Shown: piece after piece, positions 1 to 5,627 of the stretch
Numbering within the stretch: position 1 is the first letter of the stretch
Layout: each line of letters opens with the position of its first letter
Source of the DNA: Verrucomicrobiota bacterium
GTDB lineage: Bacteria; Verrucomicrobiota; Verrucomicrobiia; Limisphaerales; JAHEOI01
NCBI GenBank assembly: GCA_018610125.1
Contig: JAHEOI010000068.1
Coordinates: forward strand, 1 to 5,627
Direction of reading: 5' to 3'
DNA: 5,627 bases
Notes under the pieces: generated by a model
What the model was told of the DNA's origin: nothing
Databases searched by the model: none
The model's input: only the letters and a program-made list of their open reading frames with translations
Program-made: the position numbers and the translations under genes

Positions 1-1522
1 AGCTCCGTGGACCGCGTTGAAGGCTTTGCCGTGGAAGCGCCCGACCGGCCCGGTGCTCGCCAAGACCACCGGCATCAAGATGCTCCCGCAGATCCAGTGC
101 TGGCCCGATGATGGCGGGCCATTCATCACGCTGCCGCAAGTCTACAGTGAAGACCCCGAGCATCCCGATCTCTATCATTCCAACCTTGGGATGTATCGCC
201 TCCAGATGGCCGGAAATGAGTATCTCCCCGAAAAGGAGCTCGGGTTCCATTATCAGATTCATCGTGGCATCGGAATCCATCATACCAAAGCGGTTTCGCG
301 AGGAGAGCCCTTGACGGTCTCCATTTTCATTGGCGGGCCCCCTGCCCACACGCTGGCCGCCGTCATGCCCCTGCCGGAAGGACTCACCGAGCTCTTATTC
401 GCGGGCATCCTCGCCAATCGGCGCTTTCGTTACACTCGACGCAACGGTCACCTTATCAGTACCGAAGCCGACTTTTGTATTACCGGCACCGTCGATCCCC
501 AACGGCTACGCCCTGAAGGGCCTTTCGGCGACCACTTGGGCTATTACAGTCTGAAGCACCCGTTTCCCGTGCTCGATGTCAAGGCAGTTTACCATCGGCG
601 TGGTGCGATCTGGCCCTTTACCGTCGTCGGCCGTCCCCCGCAAGAAGACACCACCTTTGGTAAGATCATTCATGAGCTGACGGCCCCGATGGTCCCTAAA
701 GAGATCCCGGGGTTGCGAGCGATCCATGCCGTCGACGCCGCCGGAGTTCACCCGCTTTTGCTTGCTATCGGCAGTGAGCGCTACGTCCCATTTGATCAGC
801 GCCACCCCCGAGAAATCCTGACAATCGCCAACGCGTTGCTCGGGTTCGGGCAATGCTCATTGGCGAAATACCTCTTTATCGTTGCCGGAGAAGACAACCC
901 CGACCTGGATGTCCATGATATCCCTGATTTTTTCAGGCATCTCCTCGAGCGCGTCGATTGGACCCGCGACCTGCACTTCCAAACGCGCACCACGATGGAT
1001 ACCCTTGACTATTCCGGCACCGCCCTGAACGCGGGCTCCAAGTTGATTATCGCGGCCGCCGGCGAGCCAAAACGTCGACTGGCCACGCAAGGACCCGATC
1101 GACTGACGCTTCCTGAAGGCTTTGCCGGCCCAGTGATGCCAATGCCGGGAGCGCTCCTGTTAAAAGGCCCGCAGTTTGATCCGTCGGGAGCCGAAAAAGA
1201 GGTCGACCGCCTCGTCAAAACGCTTGAAGCCCAAAGCGGGCTGCGCGGATTCGCTTTATTGGTGCTGGTGGATGACCTCGACTTTTGCGCCAAGGAGCTT
1301 AAAAACTTCCTCTGGGTCACCTTCACTCGGTCAAACCCGTCACACGATGTTCACGGGGTCCGCAGCTTCATCGAAAACAAGCATTGGGGATGCGAGGGCC
1401 CCCTCATCATCGACGCGCGGATTAAGCCCCATCATGCGCCGCCATTGACCGAAGACCCCGAGGTCTCAAGGAAGGTCGATCACCTCGCCCTCCCGGGCGG
1501 CCCCCTCCATGGAATCATTTAG
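1..1522 (+). CDS. ubiD: UbiD-family prenylated-FMN-dependent decarboxylase, long form (5' end missing)
   Basis: UbiD enzymes decarboxylate aromatic or unsaturated acids, typically a prenylated hydroxybenzoate or naphthoate in quinone synthesis, using prenyl-FMN and a divalent metal. The frame is open from base 2. A TTG at 17 could be read as a start, but the homology already begins mid-protein (about 120 residues of E. coli UbiD precede this point), so the gene is cut by the window edge. Numbering from that TTG (501 residues), my by-memory alignment gives metal ligands N56 (SNLGMYR), H82 (IHRG) and E125 (LTELLFAG). The catalytic R-E-D set would be R61, E167 and D172 (PEGPFGDH). GRPPQED follows at 205-211. 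The whole active site therefore looks intact. The C-terminus is longer than in E. coli and appears to repeat a UbiD C-terminal segment (about 284-350 and 411-483). The full protein is probably near 620 residues. It could be an MqnL-type enzyme of the futalosine menaquinone route or a UbiD with another substrate; the sequence alone does not decide. Confidence 0.93.
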   Translation, partial: APWTALKALPWKRPTGPVLAKTTGIKMLPQIQCWPDDGGPFITLPQVYSEDPEHPDLYHSNLGMYRLQMAGNEYLPEKELGFHYQIHRGIGIHHTKAVSRGEPLTVSIFIGGPPAHTLAAVMPLPEGLTELLFAGILANRRFRYTRRNGHLISTEADFCITGTVDPQRLRPEGPFGDHLGYYSLKHPFPVLDVKAVYHRRGAIWPFTVVGRPPQEDTTFGKIIHELTAPMVPKEIPGLRAIHAVDAAGVHPLLLAIGSERYVPFDQRHPREILTIANALLGFGQCSLAKYLFIVAGEDNPDLDVHDIPDFFRHLLERVDWTRDLHFQTRTTMDTLDYSGTALNAGSKLIIAAAGEPKRRLATQGPDRLTLPEGFAGPVMPMPGALLLKGPQFDPSGAEKEVDRLVKTLEAQSGLRGFALLVLVDDLDFCAKELKNFLWVTFTRSNPSHDVHGVRSFIENKHWGCEGPLIIDARIKPHHAPPLTEDPEVSRKVDHLALPGGPLHGII

Positions 1523-1751
1523 CAAACTGCTTCCGCATAAGCCGCCCCCGGAAGATTTGACGCGAGGCTATCGCAAATCCTTGGGACCTCCCGCAGCGGA
1601 GTGAGGGCTCACAATGCCATCAAACTTCAGGAGAGAATTGTGCATCGATTCCCCCTTTAATTCCACGTCCTGCCTGGTGCGACACAACGCCTCGTTGGAA
1701 ATGATTGACACGGCATGACCGCCGGCTTTATTACTAACAGGTATCGACATA
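1523..1751. other. Intergenic region between ubiD and the propeller lipoprotein gene
   Basis: This 229-bp gap carries no recognisable gene. Two tiny plus-strand frames exist. One of 31 codons (1509-1604) overlaps the ubiD stop by 14 nt. One of 34 codons (1614-1718) has GAGG 7 nt before its ATG. Neither resembles anything known to me. A perfect 12-bp dyad, GTGAGggCTCAC, lies at 1601-1612. A 6-bp inverted repeat pairs CACAAT (1610-1615) with ATTGTG (1637-1642). A promoter-like pair lies near the right end. No stem followed by a T-run was seen, so termination of ubiD is not explained. Confidence 0.5.
1705..1734 (+). promoter_or_regulatory. Candidate sigma-70-type promoter for the lipoprotein gene
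   Basis: A perfect -35 hexamer TTGACA (1705-1710) is followed after 18 bp by TATTAC (1729-1734), a 4/6 match to the -10 consensus. Transcription would begin near 1741, leaving a leader of only about 10 nt before the ATG at 1752. That is short, so either the promoter call or the start codon may be off. The match is by eye only. Confidence 0.3.
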
Positions 1752-3080
1752 ATGCGAGCACAGCGTTTAACAGGGTCTATATGTCCGGTTTGGAGGAGAG
1801 GCGCCTTATTACTCTCGGTCGTGACTTCAGGCTGTCTTTATCAAGGCCCCAAACCGGCCGATGAGGCCGAGAGCACCAATCAGATCGAACGAGCCGCTTA
1901 CCCAGAAACGGAAGCGTCCCCCTCCGCAGCGGCTGAATGGCATCGCTGGCGAGGAGCGGATTTCGACGGCATCACCTCCGAGACAAACTGGACCCATGAT
2001 TGGCCGGATGGGCGTCCCACGGAAGTCTGGAAGGCATCGGTCGGCACCGGCTTTTCTTCCATGTCTGTCCGTGAAGGCCGGCTCTACACGATGGGTCACA
2101 AGCAAGGGAACGACATTGTCTTCTGTCTCGACACTGAAACCGGCGAAGAGATATGGCGCTTCAAATATGCCGCTCCCCTCCATGCCAAATTTTACGAAGG
2201 TGGACCCAGTGCGACGCCGACGCTGCACGCCGATGTGGTTTACACCTTTGGCAAAGCCGGCGACCTCTATTGCCTCAACGCGAAGACCGGTGAAGTCATT
2301 TGGGGCAAGAACCTACAGGAAAAGCTCGGCCTGACTTCCCCGACTTGGGGATTCGCAGGCTCGCCCCTTGTGCAAGAGGATTTGGTGATTGTGAATGCGG
2401 GCCAATATGGGACCGCGCTGAACAAGAAAACCGGAGAAATTGCGTGGACCACAGGACAAGCGGCCTCGGGGTATGCCTCACCCGTCCCCTTCACCCTAAA
2501 CGATCAAAAGGCAATCGCGATTTTTGCGTCCGAATCGATCGCAGTGGTCAGCTTGGAAAACGGCGAGCTCCTCGCGCGTCATCCGTGGGACACCTCGAAT
2601 GATGTCAACGCCGCCGATCCCATCATTCAAGGTAATAAAATCTTTATTTCCTCCGGGTACGGCAAAGGTTGCGCCCTCATCGAAATCAACAACGGCTCCA
2701 CAAAGGAAGTTTGGCGCCACAAGAAGATGCGAAACCATTTCAGCACCTCGCTCCTCATGGATGGGCATCTCTACGGGATCGACGGCCAGGCCCGCGATCG
2801 CCGCCCCGAGCTCAAATGCCTCGATTTCAAGACAGGCAAGGTGCTTTGGTCGCAATCAATTTTTGGAACCGGCACGCTCATCGGAGCAGGCGATCGGCTG
2901 ATCGTGCTCTCCGGCAAAGGCCAGCTTATCATCGCAGAGGCCTCGCCCCAGCGCTTTCGACGGCTGGCACAGGCGCAAGTGCTTGGAGGCCGTTGCTGGA
3001 TAAGCCCTCTCCTTAACGACGGCCGGCTTTACTGCCGAAACGCCGAGGGAAATCTTGTCTGCTTGGATCTCAGCCGATAA
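1752..3080 (+). CDS. PQQ-binding-like beta-propeller protein, probable lipoprotein
   Basis: The product has 442 residues. The N-terminus has a basic stretch (R2, R5, R15, R16), a hydrophobic core (GALLLSVV, 17-24) and Cys28 in the context TSGC, which looks like a lipoprotein signal with an unusual Thr at -3. After a polar linker, RWRGADFDGIT (66-75) matches the opening signature common to planctomycete and verrucomicrobial PQQ-like propeller proteins. Propeller repeats follow, with the typical LDxxTGExxW pattern: CLDTETGEEIW 125-135, CLNAKTGEVIW 174-184, ALNKKTGEIAW 222-232, VVSLENGELLA 265-275, a divergent copy near 309-321, and CLDFKTGKVLW 356-366. The last strand is NLVCLDLS (434-441). This implies a seven- or eight-bladed propeller exported to the envelope. 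Such proteins are often annotated as alcohol-dehydrogenase-like or BamB-like, but I see no basis for an enzymatic claim. BamB-like scaffolding or sugar/quinone binding are equally open. The start has only a weak AGG about 10 nt upstream, but it is the only start that keeps the signal sequence. Confidence 0.87.
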   Translation: MRAQRLTGSICPVWRRGALLLSVVTSGCLYQGPKPADEAESTNQIERAAYPETEASPSAAAEWHRWRGADFDGITSETNWTHDWPDGRPTEVWKASVGTGFSSMSVREGRLYTMGHKQGNDIVFCLDTETGEEIWRFKYAAPLHAKFYEGGPSATPTLHADVVYTFGKAGDLYCLNAKTGEVIWGKNLQEKLGLTSPTWGFAGSPLVQEDLVIVNAGQYGTALNKKTGEIAWTTGQAASGYASPVPFTLNDQKAIAIFASESIAVVSLENGELLARHPWDTSNDVNAADPIIQGNKIFISSGYGKGCALIEINNGSTKEVWRHKKMRNHFSTSLLMDGHLYGIDGQARDRRPELKCLDFKTGKVLWSQSIFGTGTLIGAGDRLIVLSGKGQLIIAEASPQRFRRLAQAQVLGGRCWISPLLNDGRLYCRNAEGNLVCLDLSR

Positions 3081-3092
3081 TTTTTGCCTCTA

Positions 3093-3111
3093 CAATTGAG
3101 CAGAACAATTG
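3093..3111. repeat. Paired CAATTG motifs in the lipoprotein-hpf spacer
   Basis: CAATTG occurs at 3093-3098 and again at 3106-3111, separated by 7 bp. Because the hexamer is its own reverse complement, the pair is both direct and inverted. It sits just before the hpf start (ATG at 3115) and could form a weak A/T-rich hairpin over the ribosome-binding region, or be chance. Confidence 0.3.
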
Positions 3112-3114
3112 GTT

Positions 3115-3471
3115 ATGGAAAACCCAGTGAAAATACAGTTTCAGAACATGGACGCCTCTCCGGCATTGGAAGAGCATATCCGCGAGAAGGTCGCCGGATT
3201 GGAGAAATATTTCGATCGGATCACCAGCGTCCATGTTGTGGTCGAAGCCCCTCATAGACATCACTACAAAGGCAAGCTCTACGAAGTCCGGATCAACATC
3301 CATGTCCCACAGAAAGAGCTTGTCGTCAACCACAATGGACCGCAGGACCACTCTCATGAAGACGTCTATGTGGCTATCCGCGATGCCTTTCACGCGGCAG
3401 CACGGAAAGTCGAGGAGTATGCCAGGAAGCTGCGCGGCGAAGTTAAGAATCACGGAGAAAACCAGAAATAG
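3115..3471 (+). CDS. hpf: Ribosome hibernation-promoting factor, short HPF/RaiA family
   Basis: The product has 118 residues from the ATG at 3115. A TTG two codons earlier (3109) is possible, but ATG is preferred. The S30AE-type fold is readable in order: a first strand VKIQFQNMDASP (5-16), a helix ALEEHIREKVAGLEKYF (17-33), strands including SVHVVVEAP (38-46) and YEVRINIHVP (56-65), then the helix HEDVYVAIRDAFHAAARKVE (81-100) and a basic tail. HPF/RaiA proteins bind the 30S decoding region in slow-growing or starved cells, blocking translation and protecting ribosomes. The length fits a short HPF. There is neither the C-terminal dimerisation domain of long HPF nor a cold-shock domain, although this sequence type is often found fused to one. 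An unusual His-rich loop, HRHHYKG, lies at 47-53. It sits 34 bp behind the lipoprotein gene with no terminator between, so co-transcription is likely. Confidence 0.9.
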   Translation: MENPVKIQFQNMDASPALEEHIREKVAGLEKYFDRITSVHVVVEAPHRHHYKGKLYEVRINIHVPQKELVVNHNGPQDHSHEDVYVAIRDAFHAAARKVEEYARKLRGEVKNHGENQK

Positions 3472-3508
3472 AATGATCGCTGCAAGCCGTGGGAACATTG
3501 TCGCCCCT

Positions 3509-3536
3509 TGCCCAACGTGCCCCCCTGCCTAACGTG
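3509..3536. repeat. Short tandem direct repeat, 17-bp period
   Basis: TGCCCAACGTG (3509-3519) recurs as TGCCTAACGTG (3526-3536) with one mismatch in 11 bases. The spacing of 17 bp is a little more than one and a half helical turns, so the two copies do not lie on the same DNA face. It could be a degenerate repeat or a weak protein site. Chance is not excluded. Confidence 0.4.
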
Positions 3537-3569
3537 ACTTATGTTTTGGAAAACGGGGCCACAGGCTTT

Positions 3570-3589
3570 GCCGGGCATAACGACCCGGC
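3570..3589. terminator. GC-rich hairpin between convergent genes, not a canonical terminator
   Basis: GCCGGG (3570-3575) pairs perfectly with CCCGGC (3584-3589) around the 8-nt loop CATAACGA, and two T-G wobble pairs can extend the stem. It is placed where hpf and dgoK transcripts would both end. No T-run follows on either strand, so it lacks the second half of an intrinsic terminator. It might still stabilise 3' ends or cause pausing. Confidence 0.3.
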
Positions 3590-3715
3590 GGTCCGGTGCC
3601 GTCACGTCGAAATCAAAGCGCTTCCGTAATCAAGCGTTGCCTCAGGGTCTGGAAATGGAGCCCACTCATTCCTTTCCAGCGCCCCTGAGCCACGGGGGAA
3701 AAGCCGAAGCGCGAT

Positions 3716-4762
3716 TCAGCCGAGGCGATGCAGCAATTGCTCATGCCCTCGCACTACCAGTGAATCAACCACCTCGGGCGAAAGCACCTTTATCCGATCG
3801 GTCGCGTTCCCGACCAGCTCCTCAATAGCCAATTCATAGCTTTCGATGAATTTTCTCCCCGCAAGCAAGATCCAAGGGTGCCCTCCATAGTGCGATTTCA
3901 GCTCACGGATCTCGGCACCGATCACAAGACCGCTTAAAAACCAGTAATTGAGGGTCGGTGAGGCATCCTTCAACAACACCCGGGTACGAACTTGAAAGAG
4001 GCTTGTCATGAGCCCGCGGGACGCGACCATTTCGACCCCGGACCGAAAGTCCGCCTTCTCCTCAGGGGTCAATCGCCGCTCCCGGAGACCGCTTGACGAG
4101 TTGGCCACCGAGAATCTGAGCACGCTGTTTGTCTTTAGCAATTCAAACAGCTCCCCAGTAAAGCAAGTAGTCCATTCCTCGATCGAATCCCGGTTGAGCA
4201 GGACGTGCTTGGAATGCGACCCGGGAAGAATCGCAATCGATCGCTCCCCTAAGGACTCGAGCTCACCATGCGCCTTCAAGCCGATCAGCTCGGACTCCTC
4301 ACCGCGCATCATATCGACTTCGGTGGCAACACCCGAAATCATGTAGATGGAGTAGATTCGCCCACTATTGCCCGTAAGCGAAAACCTTTGAAAAATGACA
4401 TTATCCCCTTGAAGGGAAAATGGCACCGAGGCATAGGGGAGCTCCCACCATCCGATCGAGGAGGAAGCCATGCCTGAAATCACGACCGGCACCGCCTCCG
4501 TGCTTACGCCGACACCGGCCGCGAGATATTCCAATCGCTCAAGCAGATACTCGGCAAATGGAGACCCGTCCACCGGATCACCCCCCAATGCAGTGGAGGA
4601 GGAAGAGGCGGAAGAGGTCGCCCTAACCGAGGTCACCCCATGCGCTTCCTCAAGCTCACCCTCGATCTCCCGATTCTGGCCGGAAACCAGCCGGAGACGA
4701 AAGGAGCTTGTTCCCCAATCACAGCTAAAGAACGGTCGCCGCTGAGACACCATCAGTCCCAT
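3716..4762 (-). CDS. dgoK: 2-dehydro-3-deoxygalactonokinase
   Basis: DgoK phosphorylates 2-dehydro-3-deoxy-galactonate with ATP to the 6-phosphate, the second step of the De Ley-Doudoroff galactonate pathway, in the cytoplasm. Family motifs appear in order over 348 residues: phosphate loop CDWGTSSFRLRL (14-25), VISGMASSSIGWWELPY (94-110), ISGVATEVDMMRGEESELIG (142-161), ILPGSHSKHV (178-187), FTGELFELLKTNSVL (201-215), SGLVIGAEI (277-285) and the C-terminal VVRGHEQLLHRLG (336-348). The protein is longer than the roughly 290 residues of E. coli DgoK. Part of the excess is a Ser/Ala-rich stretch (44-61) just after the first strands. The start could be ATG 4762 (a weak GGCGG upstream) or the fourth codon, ATG 4753; both leave the kinase motif whole. 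No galactonate dehydratase, aldolase, transporter or regulator is seen beside it, so its pathway assignment rests on the protein alone. Confidence 0.92.
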   Translation of the reverse strand: MGLMVSQRRPFFSCDWGTSSFRLRLVSGQNREIEGELEEAHGVTSVRATSSASSSSTALGGDPVDGSPFAEYLLERLEYLAAGVGVSTEAVPVVISGMASSSIGWWELPYASVPFSLQGDNVIFQRFSLTGNSGRIYSIYMISGVATEVDMMRGEESELIGLKAHGELESLGERSIAILPGSHSKHVLLNRDSIEEWTTCFTGELFELLKTNSVLRFSVANSSSGLRERRLTPEEKADFRSGVEMVASRGLMTSLFQVRTRVLLKDASPTLNYWFLSGLVIGAEIRELKSHYGGHPWILLAGRKFIESYELAIEELVGNATDRIKVLSPEVVDSLVVRGHEQLLHRLG

Positions 4763-4894
4763 TATCCGCCGTTTTTATCTTGATTCAACCCCTTACCTGA
4801 CCAAAAATCAATGAGTATTCCCGATTGTTGGCGAGGCGAAAACTGCTTGGCCGACCGCAAAAGTCGACCCTGTGAGAATTCGACCCGATGTGTT
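4763..4894. other. Divergent intergenic region between dgoK and the cytochrome gene
   Basis: These 132 bp must hold the promoters of both flanking genes if the cytochrome starts at 4895. The minus strand has a weak promoter-like pair (listed separately). On the plus strand I found no convincing -35/-10 pair. GTCGA (4863-4867) and TCGAC (4880-4884) form a short inverted repeat with a 12-bp spacer just upstream of the cytochrome, a possible operator of low confidence. Confidence 0.4.
4783..4811 (-). promoter_or_regulatory. Weak candidate promoter for dgoK
   Basis: Read on the minus strand, TTGATT (plus positions 4806-4811) and TTGAAT (4783-4788) are separated by 17 bp. Each matches the sigma-70 consensus at 4 of 6 positions. 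The distance to the dgoK start at 4762 is about 20 nt. The position fits but the match is poor. Confidence 0.2.
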
Positions 4895-5627
4895 ATGGTG
4901 CCGCTCTTCCTCTCGGTTTTCATCGGCATTGGTCTGGCATCGCTGCTACTTATAAGGCTGCGCAGCCTTGAACGGACCGCGACTCTCCTCGTCCTGTCAC
5001 TCCTTTTTGTGGCTTACCTTGTCGGAGCGTATCAATGGTACCAATGGCGGAACTCTTCGGTTAAGTCCGACCGTGACCTCTATAACCACCTCCCACGCGA
5101 ACAGCGACCTGGAGGCTACGTCTCATCGGACAGTTGCCGTGCCTGTCATCCCCAACCTTATGAAAGCTGGCATGATAGCTACCACCGAACCATGACACAG
5201 CCCGCCACTCCCGACACCGTCAAAGCCGACTTTGACGAGGTCGAATTGAGCTTTCACGGGGAACGCTTTCACTTGACTCGACGCGGGGAGGAATTTTGGG
5301 TCGGCATCCGCGACCTCGAAGACGACCAAAAGAGGCGCCCGATTGAGCTGCGAATCCGAATGATCACCGGCTCCCATCACATGCAGGTCTTCTGGCTGCC
5401 TGGCGATCATGGCAATAAGCAGATCGGATTCCCATTTACCTGGTTGATTGAGGATGAGCGGTGGGTCCCGCGCGAGGACACCTTTCTTCGTCCACCATCA
5501 AGGCCTCCACCGAATGAAATGTGGAATACCACCTGCATACGCTGCCACGTGACAGCCGGGCAACCGCGCCCCGACCACCAAGCAGGCATCTTCAAGACCC
5601 GCGCCGCCGAGCTCGGGATCGCCTGCG
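4895..5627 (+). CDS. Membrane-anchored multihaem c-type cytochrome (3' end missing)
   Basis: The frame beginning at ATG 4895 stays open to the right edge (244 residues seen). Two hydrophobic helices come first: about 2-20 (VPLFLSVFIGIGLASLLLI) and 29-48 (within ATLLVLSLLFVAYLVGAY). They are joined by a basic loop RLRSLER. By the positive-inside rule that loop is cytoplasmic, which puts the rest in the periplasm, where haem is attached. Haem motifs are CRACH (81-85, nt 5135-5149) and CIRCH (214-218, nt 5534-5548). After the first comes PQPYESWHDSYHRTM, whose histidines could be axial ligands. About 128 residues separate the two motifs, including SHHMQVFWLPG (160-170) and RWVPREDTFLRPP (189-201). 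The window stops at ELGIAC, which probably opens a third CxxCH. This resembles cytochrome c554-like proteins, some with C-terminal TPRs, and the role is probably respiratory electron transfer. The upstream in-frame ATG at 4811 would add a basic 28-residue extension that conflicts with this topology. No good ribosome-binding site is visible for either start. Confidence 0.85.
   Translation, partial: MVPLFLSVFIGIGLASLLLIRLRSLERTATLLVLSLLFVAYLVGAYQWYQWRNSSVKSDRDLYNHLPREQRPGGYVSSDSCRACHPQPYESWHDSYHRTMTQPATPDTVKADFDEVELSFHGERFHLTRRGEEFWVGIRDLEDDQKRRPIELRIRMITGSHHMQVFWLPGDHGNKQIGFPFTWLIEDERWVPREDTFLRPPSRPPPNEMWNTTCIRCHVTAGQPRPDHQAGIFKTRAAELGIAC

Larger units (their letters stand above)
3472..3715. 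other. Convergent intergenic region between hpf and dgoK
   Basis: This 244-bp stretch lies between two genes whose 3' ends face each other. A plus-strand frame from ATG 3541 runs on antisense into dgoK (to 3828). Its arginine-, proline- and serine-rich translation looks like a shadow. The region contains a 17-bp-period direct repeat and a 6-bp GC-rich hairpin, listed separately. No hairpin followed by a T-run was found on either strand, so termination may be factor-dependent. Confidence 0.5.

Noticed and set aside
17..19. TTG at 17 as the true start of ubiD
   Set aside because: The frame is open upstream to the window edge and the protein lacks about 120 N-terminal residues expected of the family, so the start is almost surely outside.
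1568..1750. 60-codon minus-strand frame in the ubiD-lipoprotein gap
   Set aside because: The translation resembles no family I recognise, it lies against the direction of both neighbours, and the same bases hold the promoter-like pair for the lipoprotein gene.
3680..3700. Possible terminator CCCCTGAGCCACGGGG near the dgoK 3' end
   Set aside because: Only four G-C pairs with a mismatch next to them, and no T-run follows on the minus strand.
3541..3828. 95-codon plus-strand frame from ATG 3541
   Set aside because: More than a third of it is antisense to the 3' end of dgoK, the composition looks like a shadow (rich in Arg, Pro, Ser), and no domain is recognisable.
4811..4894. ATG 4811 as the cytochrome start
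   Set aside because: It would add a basic, Cys-containing extension that conflicts with the topology implied by the two helices, and it has no ribosome-binding site; ATG 4895 fits better.
4968..5195. 75-codon plus-strand frame inside the cytochrome region
   Set aside because: It lies in a different frame from the one containing two membrane helices and two CxxCH motifs, so it is a shadow of the real gene.
5123..5410. 95-codon minus-strand frame opposite the cytochrome
   Set aside because: It is antisense to the haem-binding frame and shows no family features.

Overview
This 5.6 kb window is ordinary-looking bacterial chromosome of moderately high GC. It holds five genes, two of them cut by the window edges. 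It shows no tRNA or rRNA, no insertion sequence, no CRISPR array and no sign of a phage. The best guess for the source is the Planctomycetota/Verrucomicrobiota group. That rests on three family-level impressions: a PQQ-type beta-propeller lipoprotein opening with an RWRGADFDGI signature, a membrane-anchored multihaem cytochrome of a type I associate with these phyla, and a long-form UbiD decarboxylase. It is an inference, not a proven placement.

Layout. On the left (1-1522, +) is the 3' three-quarters of a UbiD-family prenylated-FMN decarboxylase. The reading frame is open to the left edge, so the real start lies outside. After a 229-bp gap comes a lipoprotein-like beta-propeller gene (1752-3080, +). 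It is followed 34 bp later by a short ribosome hibernation factor of the HPF/RaiA family (3115-3471, +), probably in the same transcript. A 244-bp convergent intergenic region (3472-3715) contains a GC-rich hairpin and a 17-bp-period direct repeat but no convincing terminator. On the opposite strand lies a 2-dehydro-3-deoxygalactonokinase (dgoK, 3716-4762, -). A 132-bp divergent region separates it from the 5' part of a membrane-anchored multihaem c-type cytochrome (4895 to the right edge, +). That gene is easily missed because it has no stop inside the window.

Functionally the genes do not form one obvious pathway. UbiD fits quinone biosynthesis or aromatic-acid decarboxylation. The cytochrome fits periplasmic electron transfer. 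DgoK fits galactonate or related sugar-acid catabolism, but none of its pathway partners is visible. HPF fits stationary-phase ribosome protection. The propeller protein probably acts in the cell envelope.

I found no clearly new multi-gene system. The points most worth a second look are the cytochrome with its two N-terminal membrane helices and large inter-haem insert, the apparent duplicated C-terminal segment of the UbiD protein, and the pairing of the propeller lipoprotein with hpf.
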